Source of the DNA: Streptomyces drozdowiczii | GTDB taxonomy: Bacteria > Actinomycetota > Actinomycetes > Streptomycetales > Streptomycetaceae | Reading direction: 5' to 3' | DNA length: 64,000 nt | Assembly: GCF_026167665.1 (NCBI RefSeq) | Contig: NZ_CP098740.1 | Location: 5,890,001-5,954,000, forward strand | Part shown: in pieces, positions 1-8,793 of the stretch | How positions within the stretch are numbered: the stretch's first letter is position 1 | How the letters are laid out: every line of letters starts with the position of its first letter | Notes under the pieces: generated by a model | What the model was told of the DNA's origin: nothing | Databases searched by the model: none | Seen by the model: the letters and a program-made list of their open reading frames with translations, nothing else | Made by a program: the position numbers and the translations under genes

Positions 1-264
1 AAAACCTTCGAAGAGCTCTTCGCCGAGCTGAAGCTCAAGGCCGCCAACGGCGACCCCTCCACCTCCCGCACCGCCGAACTGGTGGAGAAGGGGGTCCATG
101 CCATCGGCAAGAAGGTCGTCGAGGAGGCCGCCGAAGTCTGGATGGCCGCCGAGCACGAGAGCAAGGACGCCGCCGCCGAGGAGATCTCGCAGCTGCTGTA
201 CCACGTCCAGGTGATGATGGTCGCGCGCGGGATCTCCCTGGACGACGTCTACGCCCACCTCTGA
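1..264 (+). CDS. hisE: Phosphoribosyl-ATP pyrophosphatase HisE (5' end outside window)
   Basis: Second step of histidine biosynthesis: hydrolyses phosphoribosyl-ATP to phosphoribosyl-AMP and pyrophosphate in the cytoplasm. The frame is open from base 1 and reads [19 protein letters not shown], so only the first few residues are missing. The all-alpha MazG-like core is visible: a [17 protein letters not shown] stretch (here [15 protein letters not shown]) followed by an EE pair and the helix [13 protein letters not shown]. About 87 residues remain, which matches the short monofunctional HisE of actinomycetes. hisG follows after 61 bases on the same strand, so the two steps that commit ATP to histidine are probably co-transcribed. 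Identification is firm. Confidence 0.96.
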   Translation, partial: KTFEELFAELKLKAANGDPSTSRTAELVEKGVHAIGKKVVEEAAEVWMAAEHESKDAAAEEISQLLYHVQVMMVARGISLDDVYAHL

Positions 265-325
265 GCCAGGCCCGCACCCCCCGTACGTCATCCCGCCACA
301 CCTTTCGCAAAGGAAACCCGACCTC

Positions 326-1174
326 ATGCTGCGCATCGCCGTCCCCAACAAGGGTGCTATCTCCGGGCCTGCGATGGCGATGCTCCATGAGGCGGGCTAC
401 AAGCAGCGCAAGGAGTCGAAGGAACTCGTCCTGGTGGACCCCGCCAACGAGGTCGAGTTCTTCTACCTGCGCCCCCGCGACATCGCGATCTACGTCAGCT
501 CGGGCCGGCTCGACATCGGCATCACCGGCCGCGACCTGCTGCTGGACTCCGGCGCCGAGGCCGAGGAGATCCTCCAGCTCGGCTTCGCCCGCTCCACGTT
601 CCGCTACGCCACCAAGCCCGGGACCGTCGCGGGCCCCGAGGGCTTCGACGGCCTGACGATCGCCACCTCCTACGAGGGCATCGTCGCCAAGCACCTCGCC
701 GAGGCAGGCGTCAACGCCTCCGTCGTCCACCTCGACGGCGCCGTCGAGACCGCCATCGAACTCGGCGTCGCCCAGGTCATCGCGGACGTCGTGGAGACCG
801 GCACCAGCCTGCGCAACGCCGGTCTCGAGGTCATCGGCGAGCCCATCATGACCTCCGAGGCCGTCGTCATCCGGCGCACCGGCGCCCCAGCGGACGACCC
901 CAAGGTCCAGCAGTTCCTGCGCCGCCTCCAGGGCGTCCTGGTGGCCCGCAGCTACGTGATGATGGACTACGACTGCCGCGTCGAGCACCTGGAGCGCGCC
1001 GTCGCCCTCACCCCGGGCCTGGAGTCGCCGACCATCTCCCCGCTGCACCACGAGGGCTGGGTCGCCGTCCGCTCCATGGTCGCCGCCGCCGAGGCGCAGC
1101 GGATCATGGACGACCTGTACGACCTCGGCGCCCGCGCCATCCTCACCACCGCGATCCACGCCTGCCGTCTCTGA
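326..1174 (+). CDS. hisG: ATP phosphoribosyltransferase HisG, long form
   Basis: Catalyses the first committed step of histidine biosynthesis, joining ATP and PRPP. The 282-aa protein begins MLRIAVPNKG, has the substrate-binding stretch GRLDIGITGRDLLLDSG (about 60-76) and the PRPP loop DVVETGTSLRNAGL (154-167). The extra ~75 residues at the C terminus are the ACT-like HisG_C domain, so this is the long, hexameric form expected to be inhibited allosterically by histidine and needing no HisZ. The start is preceded by an AAAGGA ribosome site (about 309-314). It sits between hisE and a PH-domain gene, the last only 25 bases downstream. Confidence 0.97.
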   Translation: MLRIAVPNKGAISGPAMAMLHEAGYKQRKESKELVLVDPANEVEFFYLRPRDIAIYVSSGRLDIGITGRDLLLDSGAEAEEILQLGFARSTFRYATKPGTVAGPEGFDGLTIATSYEGIVAKHLAEAGVNASVVHLDGAVETAIELGVAQVIADVVETGTSLRNAGLEVIGEPIMTSEAVVIRRTGAPADDPKVQQFLRRLQGVLVARSYVMMDYDCRVEHLERAVALTPGLESPTISPLHHEGWVAVRSMVAAAEAQRIMDDLYDLGARAILTTAIHACRL

Positions 1175-1199
1175 CGGCGGGAGACGGAAGAAGAGCACG

Positions 1200-1664
1200 A
1201 TGTCAGCCCCCGCACCCCCGCCCGGCCCGCCGGCCCTGCCGGTCACCTTCCGGCCGACCCGCACCCGGGTGGTCCTGCTGACCGTCGGCGCGGTGATGTT
1301 CGCCGTCATCACCGTCGTCGCCTTCACCCTCGAACAGCTCAGCGGGGGCGAGCGGGTCAGCTTCGTCTTCACCGCGCTGCTCTTCTTCGGCGTCCTGGCG
1401 CTGCTCAGCCGCCCCAAGGTCGTCGCGGACGAGGAGGGCGTGACGGTGGTCAACCTCACGCGCAGCCGCCGCCTCTCCTGGGCCGAAATCGTCCGCGTCA
1501 ACCTGCGGGTGGGCGACCCGTGGGTCTTCCTGGACCTCAGCGACGGCACCAGCATGCCCGCCCTCGGCATCCAGCCCGGCATCGCCAAGCAGCGCGCCAT
1601 CCAGGACGCCCGGGCCCTGCGCGCCCTCGCCGAAAGCCACGGCACGGGCACGGACAACGGCTGA
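1200..1664 (+). CDS. Small membrane protein with bacterial PH domain
   Basis: A 154-aa protein with a Pro-rich N terminus, two membrane helices (about 24-44 and 53-69) and a cytoplasmic segment from residue 72 on that looks like a bacterial PH (bPH) domain: RPKVVADEEGVTV, then RRLSWAEIVRVNL and a WVFLDLSDGTSMPALGIQ strand region. It starts 25 bases after hisG with a GGAAGAAGAG ribosome site. A PH-domain gene behind hisG is, to my knowledge, a recurrent actinomycete arrangement, but no role in histidine synthesis is implied. The function is unknown; the protein is probably a membrane-anchored adaptor. Confidence 0.85.
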   Translation: MSAPAPPPGPPALPVTFRPTRTRVVLLTVGAVMFAVITVVAFTLEQLSGGERVSFVFTALLFFGVLALLSRPKVVADEEGVTVVNLTRSRRLSWAEIVRVNLRVGDPWVFLDLSDGTSMPALGIQPGIAKQRAIQDARALRALAESHGTGTDNG

Positions 1665-1850
1665 GCCCCCTGCCCCGCACGGCCTCCCGTTGATTACTCT
1701 GGAGGGCGGTGGCGCCCCGTGCGCGCCCCGCCCCGCCCGAAGGCCCACGCGGCCGGCGGGGATTTTCCTGCGACCCGAGGAGTGACTCCCTCCAGCAATG
1801 GACGGATCGTCCGGTAGTACCTGCGCCGCCCCCTCCGTGGAGGCGGCGGC

Positions 1851-3210
1851 ATGACAACCCCCTGTTGCTGCTCAGCGCGGCATTCCTTCTCATCCTCGCC
1901 AACGGCTTCTTCGTGGCGGCCGAATTCGGTCTCGTCACCGTGGAACGCGCGGACGCCGAGCGCGCCGCCGCCGAGGGCGACCGGCGGGCCCGCACCGTCA
2001 CCGACGCCCTGCGCGAGCTCTCCTTCCAGCTCTCCGGCACCCAGCTCGGCATCACCATCACCTCCCTGGTGGTCGGCATGCTCGCCGAACCGGCGCTCGC
2101 CCAGCTGCTGGACGGCCCCCTCGCCCTGACCGGGCTGCCCGACGGCGCCGTGCCCACCGTCAGCGTGGTCACCGGCATGCTGCTCGCCGCCGCCGTCCAG
2201 ATGGTCATCGGCGAACTCGTCCCGAAGAACTGGGCGGTCTCCCGCCCGCTCACCGTCGCCCGGTTCGTCGCCGGACCGCAGGCCCGCTTCACCCGCCTCT
2301 TCCGGCCGGTGATCGGCGCCCTGAACACCGCGGCCAACCGGCTCGTACGCCTCCTCGGCGTCGAGCCCACCGAGGAGCTGGCCTCCGCCCGCACCCCCGG
2401 CGAGCTGGTCTCCCTCGCCCGGCACTCCGCCGAGGCGGGCACCCTCGAACAGGACACCGCCGACCTCTTCGTGCGGACCCTGTCGCTCGCCGGGCTCACC
2501 GCCCAGCACGTCATGACCCCGCGCGTGAAGGTCAGCGCCCTCCAGACCTCCGCCACCGCGGAGGACGTCCTCAACCTCACCCGCGCCACCGGCCTGTCCC
2601 GCTTCCCCGTCTACCGGGAACGCATCGACGAGGTCGTCGGCATGATCCACCTCAAGGACGCCCTGGCCGTCCCGGCCCCCGACCGGCTGCGCACCACGGC
2701 CGGACGGATCGCCGTGCCGCCGCTCCTGGTGCCCGAGACGCTGCCCGTCGAACAACTTCTCCAGCGGCTCCGCAAGGAGCAGCCGATCGCCGTCGTGGTC
2801 GACGAGTACGGCGGCACCGCCGGGGTCGTCACCCTGGAGGACATCATCGAGGAACTGGTCGGCGAGGTCCGCGACGAGCACGACGCCGAGGGCGCCGACC
2901 GCCCCGAGCTGGCCCCCGCCCCGCCCGAGGACGGCAGCCCCGCCTGGGACGCCGAGGGCAGCTGCCGGGTCCTCACCCTGCGCCGCATAGGACTCGACGT
3001 GCCCGACGGCCCGTACGAGACGGTCGCCGGGCTCGTCGCCGATCTGCTGGGCCGCATCCCCGCCCCGGCGACCGGGCCGAACTCCCCGGCTGGCGGATCG
3101 CGGTCCGCCAGGTCGGCCACTACCGGGCCGAGAAGGTCCGCTTCGTCCGGGTGGCCGGTGCCGCCGGTACGGACGCCTCCGAGCCCGCGGTCCTGGAGGC
3201 GGCGCGATGA
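1851..3210 (+). CDS. CorC/HlyC-type CNNM-CBS membrane protein, first of a pair (two apparent 1-nt deletions)
   Basis: Four-helix DUF21 (CNNM) membrane domain starting LLLLSAAFLLILANGFFVAAEF, then two CBS motifs (GLSRFPVYRERIDEVVGMIH and VVVDEYGGTAGVVTLEDIIEE) and a C-terminal CorC_HlyC transporter-associated domain; the family is linked to Mg2+/Co2+ or Na+ handling. The reading frame is interrupted twice. At the C run 1858-1862 one extra C joins ATG 1851 (good GGAGG site upstream) to the body as MTTPLLLL. At the C run 3063-3066 one extra C restores the end of the gene (PGDRAELPGW, then VGHYRAEKVRF) to a stop at 3208-3210, which overlaps the next start by ATGA. Corrected length is 453 aa. Without repair the frame reads on to 4498 as low-sense sequence. 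Confidence 0.85.
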
Positions 3211-4298
3211 GCCTCGTCCAGCTGGTCTTCGCCGGACTCCTGGTCCTCGCGAACGGCTTCTTCGTCGGCGCCGAGTTCTCCCTCGTCTCCGTCCGCCGCA
3301 GCCAGATCGACCCCCTCGCCGCGGCCGGTTCCGGCCGCGCCCGCCAGGTGCTGTACGGCCTGGAGAACCTGCCGCAGATGATGGCGGCGGCCCAGTTCGG
3401 CATCACCGTCTGCTCCCTGACCCTGGGCGCCGTCGCCGAACCCACCGTCGCCCACCTCCTGGAGCCGGTGTTCGCCGCCGTGCACCTGCCCGAGGGGCTG
3501 ATCCACCCGCTCGGTTACGTCCTCGCGCTCGTCCTCGTCGTCTTCCTCCACCTCGTCATCGGCGAGATGGTCCCGAAGAACCTGGCGATGGCCGCGCCCG
3601 AGAAGACCGCGCTCTGGCTGAGCCCCGGCCTCGTCGGCTTCGCCCGGCTCTGCCGCCCGGTCACCGCGGCGCTCGGCGCCTGCGCCCGGCTGGTGCTGCG
3701 CCTCTTCGGCGTCGAGCCGAAGGACGAGGTGGAGGCCGTCTTCACCAGCGAGCAGCTCAACCGCCTCGTGGAGGACTCCGGGCAGGCCGGCCTCATCGAA
3801 CCCGAGGCGCAGGAACGCCTGGAGGACGCCTTGGAGCTGGGCAGCCGCCCGGTCACCGACGTCCTGCTGCGCCGGGCGTCCCTGGTGACCGTGGACCCCT
3901 CGGTCACCCCGCGCCGCATCGAGGAGCTGACGGTCCGCACGGGCTTCTCGCGCTTCCCGGTCTGCGCCGAGGGCGGCGGCCCGTTCATGGGCTACCTGCA
4001 CGTCAAGGACGTCCTCGACCTGGAGGACCGGGAGCGCGCGGTGCCGCAGCAGCTGTGGCGCCCGATGGCCACCGTACGGGCCGAACTCCCGCTGGACGAC
4101 GCCCTCACCGTGATGCGCCGCGCCGCCACGCACCTCGCCCAGGTCGCGGACGCGTCCGGCCGGGTGCTCGGCCTGGTCGCGATGGAGGACGTCCTGGAGA
4201 CGCTGGTCGGCGAGGTCCGCGACCCCGCGCACCGGGTGGCGGAGCCGCGCCGCACGGAGGAGCGGACGACGGACCCGGACGGGGCCCTGGTGGGCTGA
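3207..4298 (+). CDS. CorC/HlyC-type CNNM-CBS membrane protein, second of a pair
   Basis: A 363-aa paralogue of the preceding gene: DUF21 membrane domain (starts VQLVFAGLLVLANGFFVGAEFSLV, with VIGEMVPKNLAMAAPEK in the third helix region), then two CBS motifs ending LGLVAMEDVLETLVGEVRDP. It stops about 25 residues after CBS2 and so lacks the transporter-associated C-terminal domain that its partner has. The start overlaps the partner's stop by ATGA, implying translational coupling and roughly equal amounts, which fits a hetero-oligomer. Substrate unknown. Confidence 0.9.
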   Translation: MSLVQLVFAGLLVLANGFFVGAEFSLVSVRRSQIDPLAAAGSGRARQVLYGLENLPQMMAAAQFGITVCSLTLGAVAEPTVAHLLEPVFAAVHLPEGLIHPLGYVLALVLVVFLHLVIGEMVPKNLAMAAPEKTALWLSPGLVGFARLCRPVTAALGACARLVLRLFGVEPKDEVEAVFTSEQLNRLVEDSGQAGLIEPEAQERLEDALELGSRPVTDVLLRRASLVTVDPSVTPRRIEELTVRTGFSRFPVCAEGGGPFMGYLHVKDVLDLEDRERAVPQQLWRPMATVRAELPLDDALTVMRRAATHLAQVADASGRVLGLVAMEDVLETLVGEVRDPAHRVAEPRRTEERTTDPDGALVG

Positions 4299-4310
4299 GC
4301 CCGGCCCGGT

Positions 4311-4330
4311 CACCGGGGAACGCCCCGGTG
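4311..4330. terminator. Hairpin between convergent genes
   Basis: Perfect 8-bp stem CACCGGGG / CCCCGGTG with a 4-nt loop, lying between the convergent ends of the second CBS gene (4298) and the AAA ATPase (4345). It can act in both directions. There is no T tract, as is usual for Streptomyces terminators. Confidence 0.6.
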
Positions 4331-4344
4331 GCCGGCCGCACGGC

Positions 4345-6234
4345 TCACAGCGCCGGCGGCTCCTGCTGCCCCCGGCCCACCGGGCCGCGCCCGGACAGGA
4401 CCTCGCCGTACGCCTGCATCAGGTCCGGCAGCCGCAGCGTGGCCAGGTCGTCCCTGGTGGGCATCGTCGTGCAGCCGGAGAGCCGCAGATCGCGGTAGGC
4501 GCAGCTCTTCTCGTACAGCGTCCGCAGGAAGCGGCCGTTGCCCAGCTCGTCCAGCCAGCCCTGGTCCACCACATGGCCGCTGATCGAGCGCAGCTCCTCC
4601 AGCGACTCCTCGTCCCACCCATCGCCGTTCTCGGCGGCCAGCACCTCACCGATCGCGGTGAGTTCGAGGGGCCGGTAGCTGGGGAAGTCCACCCGGGTCG
4701 TGAAGCGCGAGGAGAGCCCGGGGTTGGTGGACAGCAGCCGGTCCATGCCCTCCGGATAGCCGGCCAGGATGACGACCAGGTGGTCCCGATTGTCCTCGGC
4801 CCGCTTGAGCAGCACCTGAAGCGCCTCGTCGCCGTACGCGTCGCCCTTGCTGTACCCGGTGTTGGACAGGCTGTACGCCTCGTCCACGAACAGCACCCCG
4901 CCCAGCGCCGAATCGATCAGCTCGTTCGCCTTCACGGCGGTCTGGCCCAGGAACTCGCCGACCAGGTCCGACCGTTGCGCCTCCACGAGGTGGTCGCCGC
5001 CGAGCAGGCCCAGCGCGTAGAAGACCCGGCCCAGGATGCGGGCCACGGTCGTCTTGCCGGTGCCGGACGGCCCGGAGAACACGAAGTGCCGCTTCGGCGG
5101 TTGTACGGGGAGCCCCTGGCCCGCCCGGAGGCGCGCCATGTTGAGCTGCGCCGAAAGGGCCTTGACCTGGCGCTTCACCGGTTCCAGGCCGACCATCCGC
5201 TCCAGCTCGGCCAGCGCCTCGGCCAGCAGCGCCGGGTCGCTGGGCCCGGCCGGGAACGGCTGCGCCGCCGGGGACTTCGCCCGCACCTTGCCGGGCCGCG
5301 GGGCGCCCCCGGCACCGGGCACGTCCTGCGGATCACCGCCGGGCGGCAGCTCCCGCCCGTCCGCCGGGTCGGCGCCCGGCGGCGCGGCGCCCTCGGCGTA
5401 GAGCGCGTCCGCCTCCATGCCGGTCAGGGAGACGGACGCGAGGTCCGGCACCTCGTCGGAGCCGTCGAGCCCGTCGTAGTCCGCGATGGCCGCGAGGCGC
5501 GCGGAGGTGTCCATGAAGGCCGGGTCGATGCGGTGCACGGCGCGGTAGAGGGGGAGCGCCGCGGCGCTGCGGCCGGTGCCCTCGTGGGCGCGGGCCAGCC
5601 AGTAGCGAAGCTCCTTGCGCTGCGGCTGCTCGCTGCGGCACCGCATCAGGGCCGTCGCGAGCATCGGCTCCGCCTGCCCGTACATCTCGAGGCGCACCCG
5701 GGCCATCCCGCCGAACAGCCCCGCCTCGATGCCCAGCAGGGGGTCGTCGATCAGCTGCTCGGTGTGGCGTACGAGCTGCTCCCAGTCCTTGACCAGGTAG
5801 GAGCGGCAGGCGTGCAGGAAGCGGACCTGGGGGTCGGTCTCCACCGGCGGCAGGGCAGCCAGCGCCCGGTCCAGCTCGGCGACATGGCGGCCGTCCAGCC
5901 AGTGCGAGGCGTGCGCGAGCAGCAGATCGCGCGGGCTCTCCAGCACCGGCTGCACCCACCAGCCCAGCCAGTACCAGGAGTTGAGCGTGCGCCGGTAGCG
6001 GGTGCGCTGTTCGCCGAAGCGGTCGCGGTGGCGGTGCATGTGCAGCAGCGCCGATGCGGTGTCGACGCGCAGCGCGTGCAGGCCCAGCCAGGCGTCCGCC
6101 ATGCCCGGATCCTGGCCCACGGCCGCCCGGAACTCCTCCTCGGCCTGCGGATACGCGCCCATCGTGTAGGCGTCCACGCCCCGCAGCCAGGCGAGGTCGG
6201 CCGGGGCCTGCGCGCCCTGCGTACCGAAGTCCAT
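4345..6234 (-). CDS. EccA/CbxX-type AAA+ ATPase with N-terminal TPR-like domain
   Basis: A 629-aa protein with the layout of EccA, the AAA+ ATPase of type VII secretion: an N-terminal half of TPR-like helices (about 1-260), a Pro/Gly-rich linker (about 270-330), and a CbxX/CfxQ-type AAA module. The Walker A is GPSGTGKTTV (from residue 388), the Walker B VLFVDEAYSL, and a sensor region VVILAGYPEGMDRLL follows. The start at 6234 was chosen over longer upstream options because a GGGGGA site sits just ahead of it and the protein begins with clear family-like sequence. No WXG100, EccB, EccC, EccD or EccE gene is in the window, so it is an orphan here. It is likely transcribed alone. Confidence 0.9.
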   Translation of the reverse strand: MDFGTQGAQAPADLAWLRGVDAYTMGAYPQAEEEFRAAVGQDPGMADAWLGLHALRVDTASALLHMHRHRDRFGEQRTRYRRTLNSWYWLGWWVQPVLESPRDLLLAHASHWLDGRHVAELDRALAALPPVETDPQVRFLHACRSYLVKDWEQLVRHTEQLIDDPLLGIEAGLFGGMARVRLEMYGQAEPMLATALMRCRSEQPQRKELRYWLARAHEGTGRSAAALPLYRAVHRIDPAFMDTSARLAAIADYDGLDGSDEVPDLASVSLTGMEADALYAEGAAPPGADPADGRELPPGGDPQDVPGAGGAPRPGKVRAKSPAAQPFPAGPSDPALLAEALAELERMVGLEPVKRQVKALSAQLNMARLRAGQGLPVQPPKRHFVFSGPSGTGKTTVARILGRVFYALGLLGGDHLVEAQRSDLVGEFLGQTAVKANELIDSALGGVLFVDEAYSLSNTGYSKGDAYGDEALQVLLKRAEDNRDHLVVILAGYPEGMDRLLSTNPGLSSRFTTRVDFPSYRPLELTAIGEVLAAENGDGWDEESLEELRSISGHVVDQGWLDELGNGRFLRTLYEKSCAYRDLRLSGCTTMPTRDDLATLRLPDLMQAYGEVLSGRGPVGRGQQEPPAL

Positions 6235-6638
6235 CAGGTCCCCCACAAACGTGCCCCCAGGATGTCCCGCCGCCCGAAAGCGCGCCCAGGGCCTGCCGCA
6301 GGCGCGCCGAATCGCTGTGCCGTGGACGGGAATTGACCGCACCGAGAGGCATCGTACCTGTGCGGTGCGTATCCGACGAAGGGTGCCGCAGGCCGAAGAC
6401 GCGCCGTGACCGAGGGTAAGGGCGAGGCGGGTGAAGAGGCGCGGGAGCACAGGACGAAGCCCCCGGTCACGGGGGAACAACCGGGGGCTTCGCGTCTGTT
6501 GGGGGCTCCGAAAAGCCGCACATTGAGAACGTAAGACCTGTACCGCCCCCGGGTCAAGCGGAGTTGAGGTACTTCCGAGCCGTTTTCCGGCGGCGCGAGA
6601 GGGTGGCGCGAGCCGGTCACACCGGGTGACGAAACGGT
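6235..6638. other. Intergenic region with one strong hairpin
   Basis: About 400 bases between two minus-strand genes. The only clear structure is the 13-bp hairpin at 6455-6492. On the minus strand TACGAT (bases 6351-6356) with TTCGTC about 18 bases upstream is a possible but weak promoter for the ATPase gene. No convincing small gene or tRNA was found. Confidence 0.5.
6455..6492 (-). terminator. 13-bp perfect hairpin terminator downstream of kinase gene
   Basis: Stem CGAAGCCCCCGGT (6455-6467) pairs perfectly with ACCGGGGGCTTCG (6480-6492) across a 12-nt loop. It lies past the end of the minus-strand kinase gene (6639) and ahead of the ATPase gene, so it most likely ends the kinase transcript. 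Confidence 0.75.
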
Positions 6639-7223
6639 TCAGCGCCGCTGTCGTCCGGGTCCCTCCAGCCACTCGTACCCCAGGGGCAACTGCCGTACCA
6701 GAACGTCCGCCGAAGGGCGCGACGGATCGGCCGCGAAATGCGCGGTCTCCGCCGCCGTCCAGCCATCCCAGAAGGAGCGCAGCGCGGGACCGTCGCGCCG
6801 CCGGCCGCGCGCCCAGGACTCCTCGGCGGGCAGGTCCATCCACAACAGCCGCGCCAGCAGCGGCCGCAGGGCGCGCCGGCCGGCCCCGACGCCCTCGATC
6901 AGGACGACGGGCGCGGGCTCCAGGGTCCTGACGGGACCGAAGGCCCGTGCCGTCCAGTCGTACGGCGCGTAGCGCGCGGGCTCGCCGCGCGACAGCGGGC
7001 CCGTCACCTGTACGCGCATCCGGTCGGTCCAGCCGAACAGCTCCTCGTGCGTGGCGAGGTCGTCCAGGTGCAGCACGGGCGCCCCGCCGAGCGCTTCCGC
7101 GAGCCGGCCGGCGAAGGTGCTCTTGCCCGACCCCGCATGGCCGTCGACGGCGACCAGGCGCACCGGCCCGCAGGACGGCGGGAGGGCGGAGAGCCGCGCG
7201 GCGTGGGGCGCGAGATCGTTCAT
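6639..7223 (-). CDS. P-loop kinase of the uridine kinase-like family
   Basis: A 194-aa cytoplasmic protein with Walker A GHAGSGKS (28-35), a lid/substrate motif HLDDL and a Walker B-like VVLIEGVGAGRRAL stretch. This matches the (d)NMP/uridine kinase-like fold often annotated as uridine kinase in Streptomyces, but it is shorter than Udk and lacks an obvious uridine-binding signature, so the substrate is open (nucleoside, pantothenate-like or another small alcohol). It stands alone, divergent from the C39 peptidase gene, with a strong terminator behind it. Confidence 0.85.
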   Translation of the reverse strand: MNDLAPHAARLSALPPSCGPVRLVAVDGHAGSGKSTFAGRLAEALGGAPVLHLDDLATHEELFGWTDRMRVQVTGPLSRGEPARYAPYDWTARAFGPVRTLEPAPVVLIEGVGAGRRALRPLLARLLWMDLPAEESWARGRRRDGPALRSFWDGWTAAETAHFAADPSRPSADVLVRQLPLGYEWLEGPGRQRR

Positions 7224-7284
7224 GCGGCCCAGCCTACGAGCCGGGGCGGGCCGTAGGCCGTTCGGCCCAGCCGCAGGTCACGCC

Positions 7285-7306
7285 AGTGGTAGAGACCAAT
7301 ATTGGT
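7285..7306. promoter_or_regulatory. Operator-like inverted repeats, DasR-like
   Basis: AGTGGTAGAGACCAAT (7285-7300) matches 13 of 16 positions of the DasR box A(C/G)TGGTCTAGACCA(C/G)T, and it overlaps a perfect 12-bp palindrome ACCAATATTGGT (7295-7306). It lies in the divergent region between the kinase (start 7223) and the C39 peptidase gene (start 7417). Binding by DasR or another GntR protein is inference. Confidence 0.4.
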
Positions 7307-7416
7307 TGATCGGCGCGGGTCGAATCGCTGGCCGAACGGGGACGCGACCCGCGATAGTTGCCCCACTGTCGTGCACCGCAGCCCCAATCCGCAGACGACG
7401 ACCGGGGGTCTCGCCC

Positions 7417-8769
7417 ATGCCCAGTCCCACCTCACGCCGCACCGTCCTCGCCGCCGCCGTCGTGGCGGCCGCCGGTGCCGGAACGCTGTCGTCCGCCGCC
7501 TCCGCGGCGGCGGCCCCGCGCCGCGCCCGGCCCGCGCCGCCCTCGGTGGACAACCACGCCTGGACCACGTACACCGACTGGCGCTGCGGCGACCGCGCCG
7601 GGACCCGTGCGGTCGCCGGCCGCCGGGCCGGTCTGGTCATCGCCCACCCGCTGGGCCGTACGGACTACACCGACCCGCACACCGGCACCACCGCCGCCTG
7701 GGAGTACGCGACCTGGACCTCGCCGGTGCACCGCTCGACCGTCCCCGCGACCGAGGTGATCGCCTCCTGGAACGCGGAGACCCCGGCCGGGACCTGGATC
7801 CGGATCGAGCTGTGCGGCCGCTACTCGGACGGCACCGAGACCCCGTGGTACGTGATGGGGCGCTGGGCCGCCGGTGACGCGGACATCCGCCGCACCTCGG
7901 TGGACGACCAGAGCGACGGCAAGAGCTCCATCTGGACCGACACCTTCTCGGTGGACGACGCGGCGAGCGGGCTGCGGCTGCTGTCGTACCGCCTCCGGCT
8001 GACCCTGTACCGCACGCCGGGCAGCCGCCTCACCCCGACGGTGTGGCGCATCGGCGCGATGGCCTCGGACATCCCGGACCGCTTCACCGTGCCCGCGAGC
8101 ACCCCGGGCCTGGTCCGCGAGCTGCCGGTGCCGCGCTACTCGCAGAACGTCCACGTCGGGCAGTACCCGGAGTACGACAACGGCGGCGAGGCGTGGTGCA
8201 GCCCCACCTCCTCGCAGATGATCATCGAGTACTGGGGCCGCAAGCCCTCCGCCGATGACCTCTCCTGGGTGGAGCCCGGCATACAGGATCCCTCGGTCTG
8301 CCACGCCGCCCGCTTCACGTACGACAACCAGTACGAGGGCTGCGGCAACTGGCCGTTCAACGCGGCCTACGCGGCGACGTACCGCGACATGAGCGCCGCC
8401 GTGACCCGGCTCGGCTCCCTGAGCGACGTGGAGACCCTGGTCCGCGCGGGCATCCCCGTCATCACCTCCCAGTCCTTCCTGAAGGAGGAGCTGACCGGCG
8501 CGGGCTACGGCACGTCGGGCCACCTGATGACGGTCATCGGCTTCACCGCCGAGGGCGACGTCATCGCCAACGACCCCGCATCGCCGAACGACGACGCCGT
8601 CCGCCACGTCTACAAGCGCCACGAGTGGGAGACCATCTGGCTGCGGACGAAGCGGTACGACGCCAGTGGCAACGTCAAGAGCGGTACCGGCGGGGTGTGC
8701 TACGTCTACTGGCCCGCGCATCCGACGCCGGCGCAGCGGTGGGCGCTGCGCTCGTTCGGGCTGATCTGA
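7417..8769 (+). CDS. Secreted C39-like peptidase (Tat signal)
   Basis: A 450-aa exported protein. The N terminus SRRTVLAAAVVAAAG followed by ASAAAAP is a twin-arginine-type signal peptide. Residues about 45-230 form a beta-rich domain of unknown role. The C-terminal part matches Peptidase_C39_2: candidate catalytic Cys261 in GGEAWCSPTS, His369 in GTSGHLMTVIGF and Asp386 in IANDPAS. The start at 7417 is chosen because the signal peptide begins there; a frame open further upstream has no sense. C39-like domains of this kind are cysteine proteases, but no bacteriocin transporter is near, so the target is unknown, perhaps a cell-wall or extracellular protein. Confidence 0.88.
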   Translation: MPSPTSRRTVLAAAVVAAAGAGTLSSAASAAAAPRRARPAPPSVDNHAWTTYTDWRCGDRAGTRAVAGRRAGLVIAHPLGRTDYTDPHTGTTAAWEYATWTSPVHRSTVPATEVIASWNAETPAGTWIRIELCGRYSDGTETPWYVMGRWAAGDADIRRTSVDDQSDGKSSIWTDTFSVDDAASGLRLLSYRLRLTLYRTPGSRLTPTVWRIGAMASDIPDRFTVPASTPGLVRELPVPRYSQNVHVGQYPEYDNGGEAWCSPTSSQMIIEYWGRKPSADDLSWVEPGIQDPSVCHAARFTYDNQYEGCGNWPFNAAYAATYRDMSAAVTRLGSLSDVETLVRAGIPVITSQSFLKEELTGAGYGTSGHLMTVIGFTAEGDVIANDPASPNDDAVRHVYKRHEWETIWLRTKRYDASGNVKSGTGGVCYVYWPAHPTPAQRWALRSFGLI

Positions 8770-8793
8770 GCCCGCTGCTCGAAGGGAGTGCCT

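Noticed and set aside
3069..4498. Continuation of the first CBS gene's frame through the second CBS gene as a 929-aa protein
   Set aside because: After 3069 it turns Arg/Pro-rich and out of phase with the real second gene; a 1-nt deletion explains it better than a fusion.
6455..6540. Hairpin region considered as a tRNA or riboswitch
   Set aside because: Only one perfect stem, no cloverleaf, no T-loop sequence; it fits a terminator.
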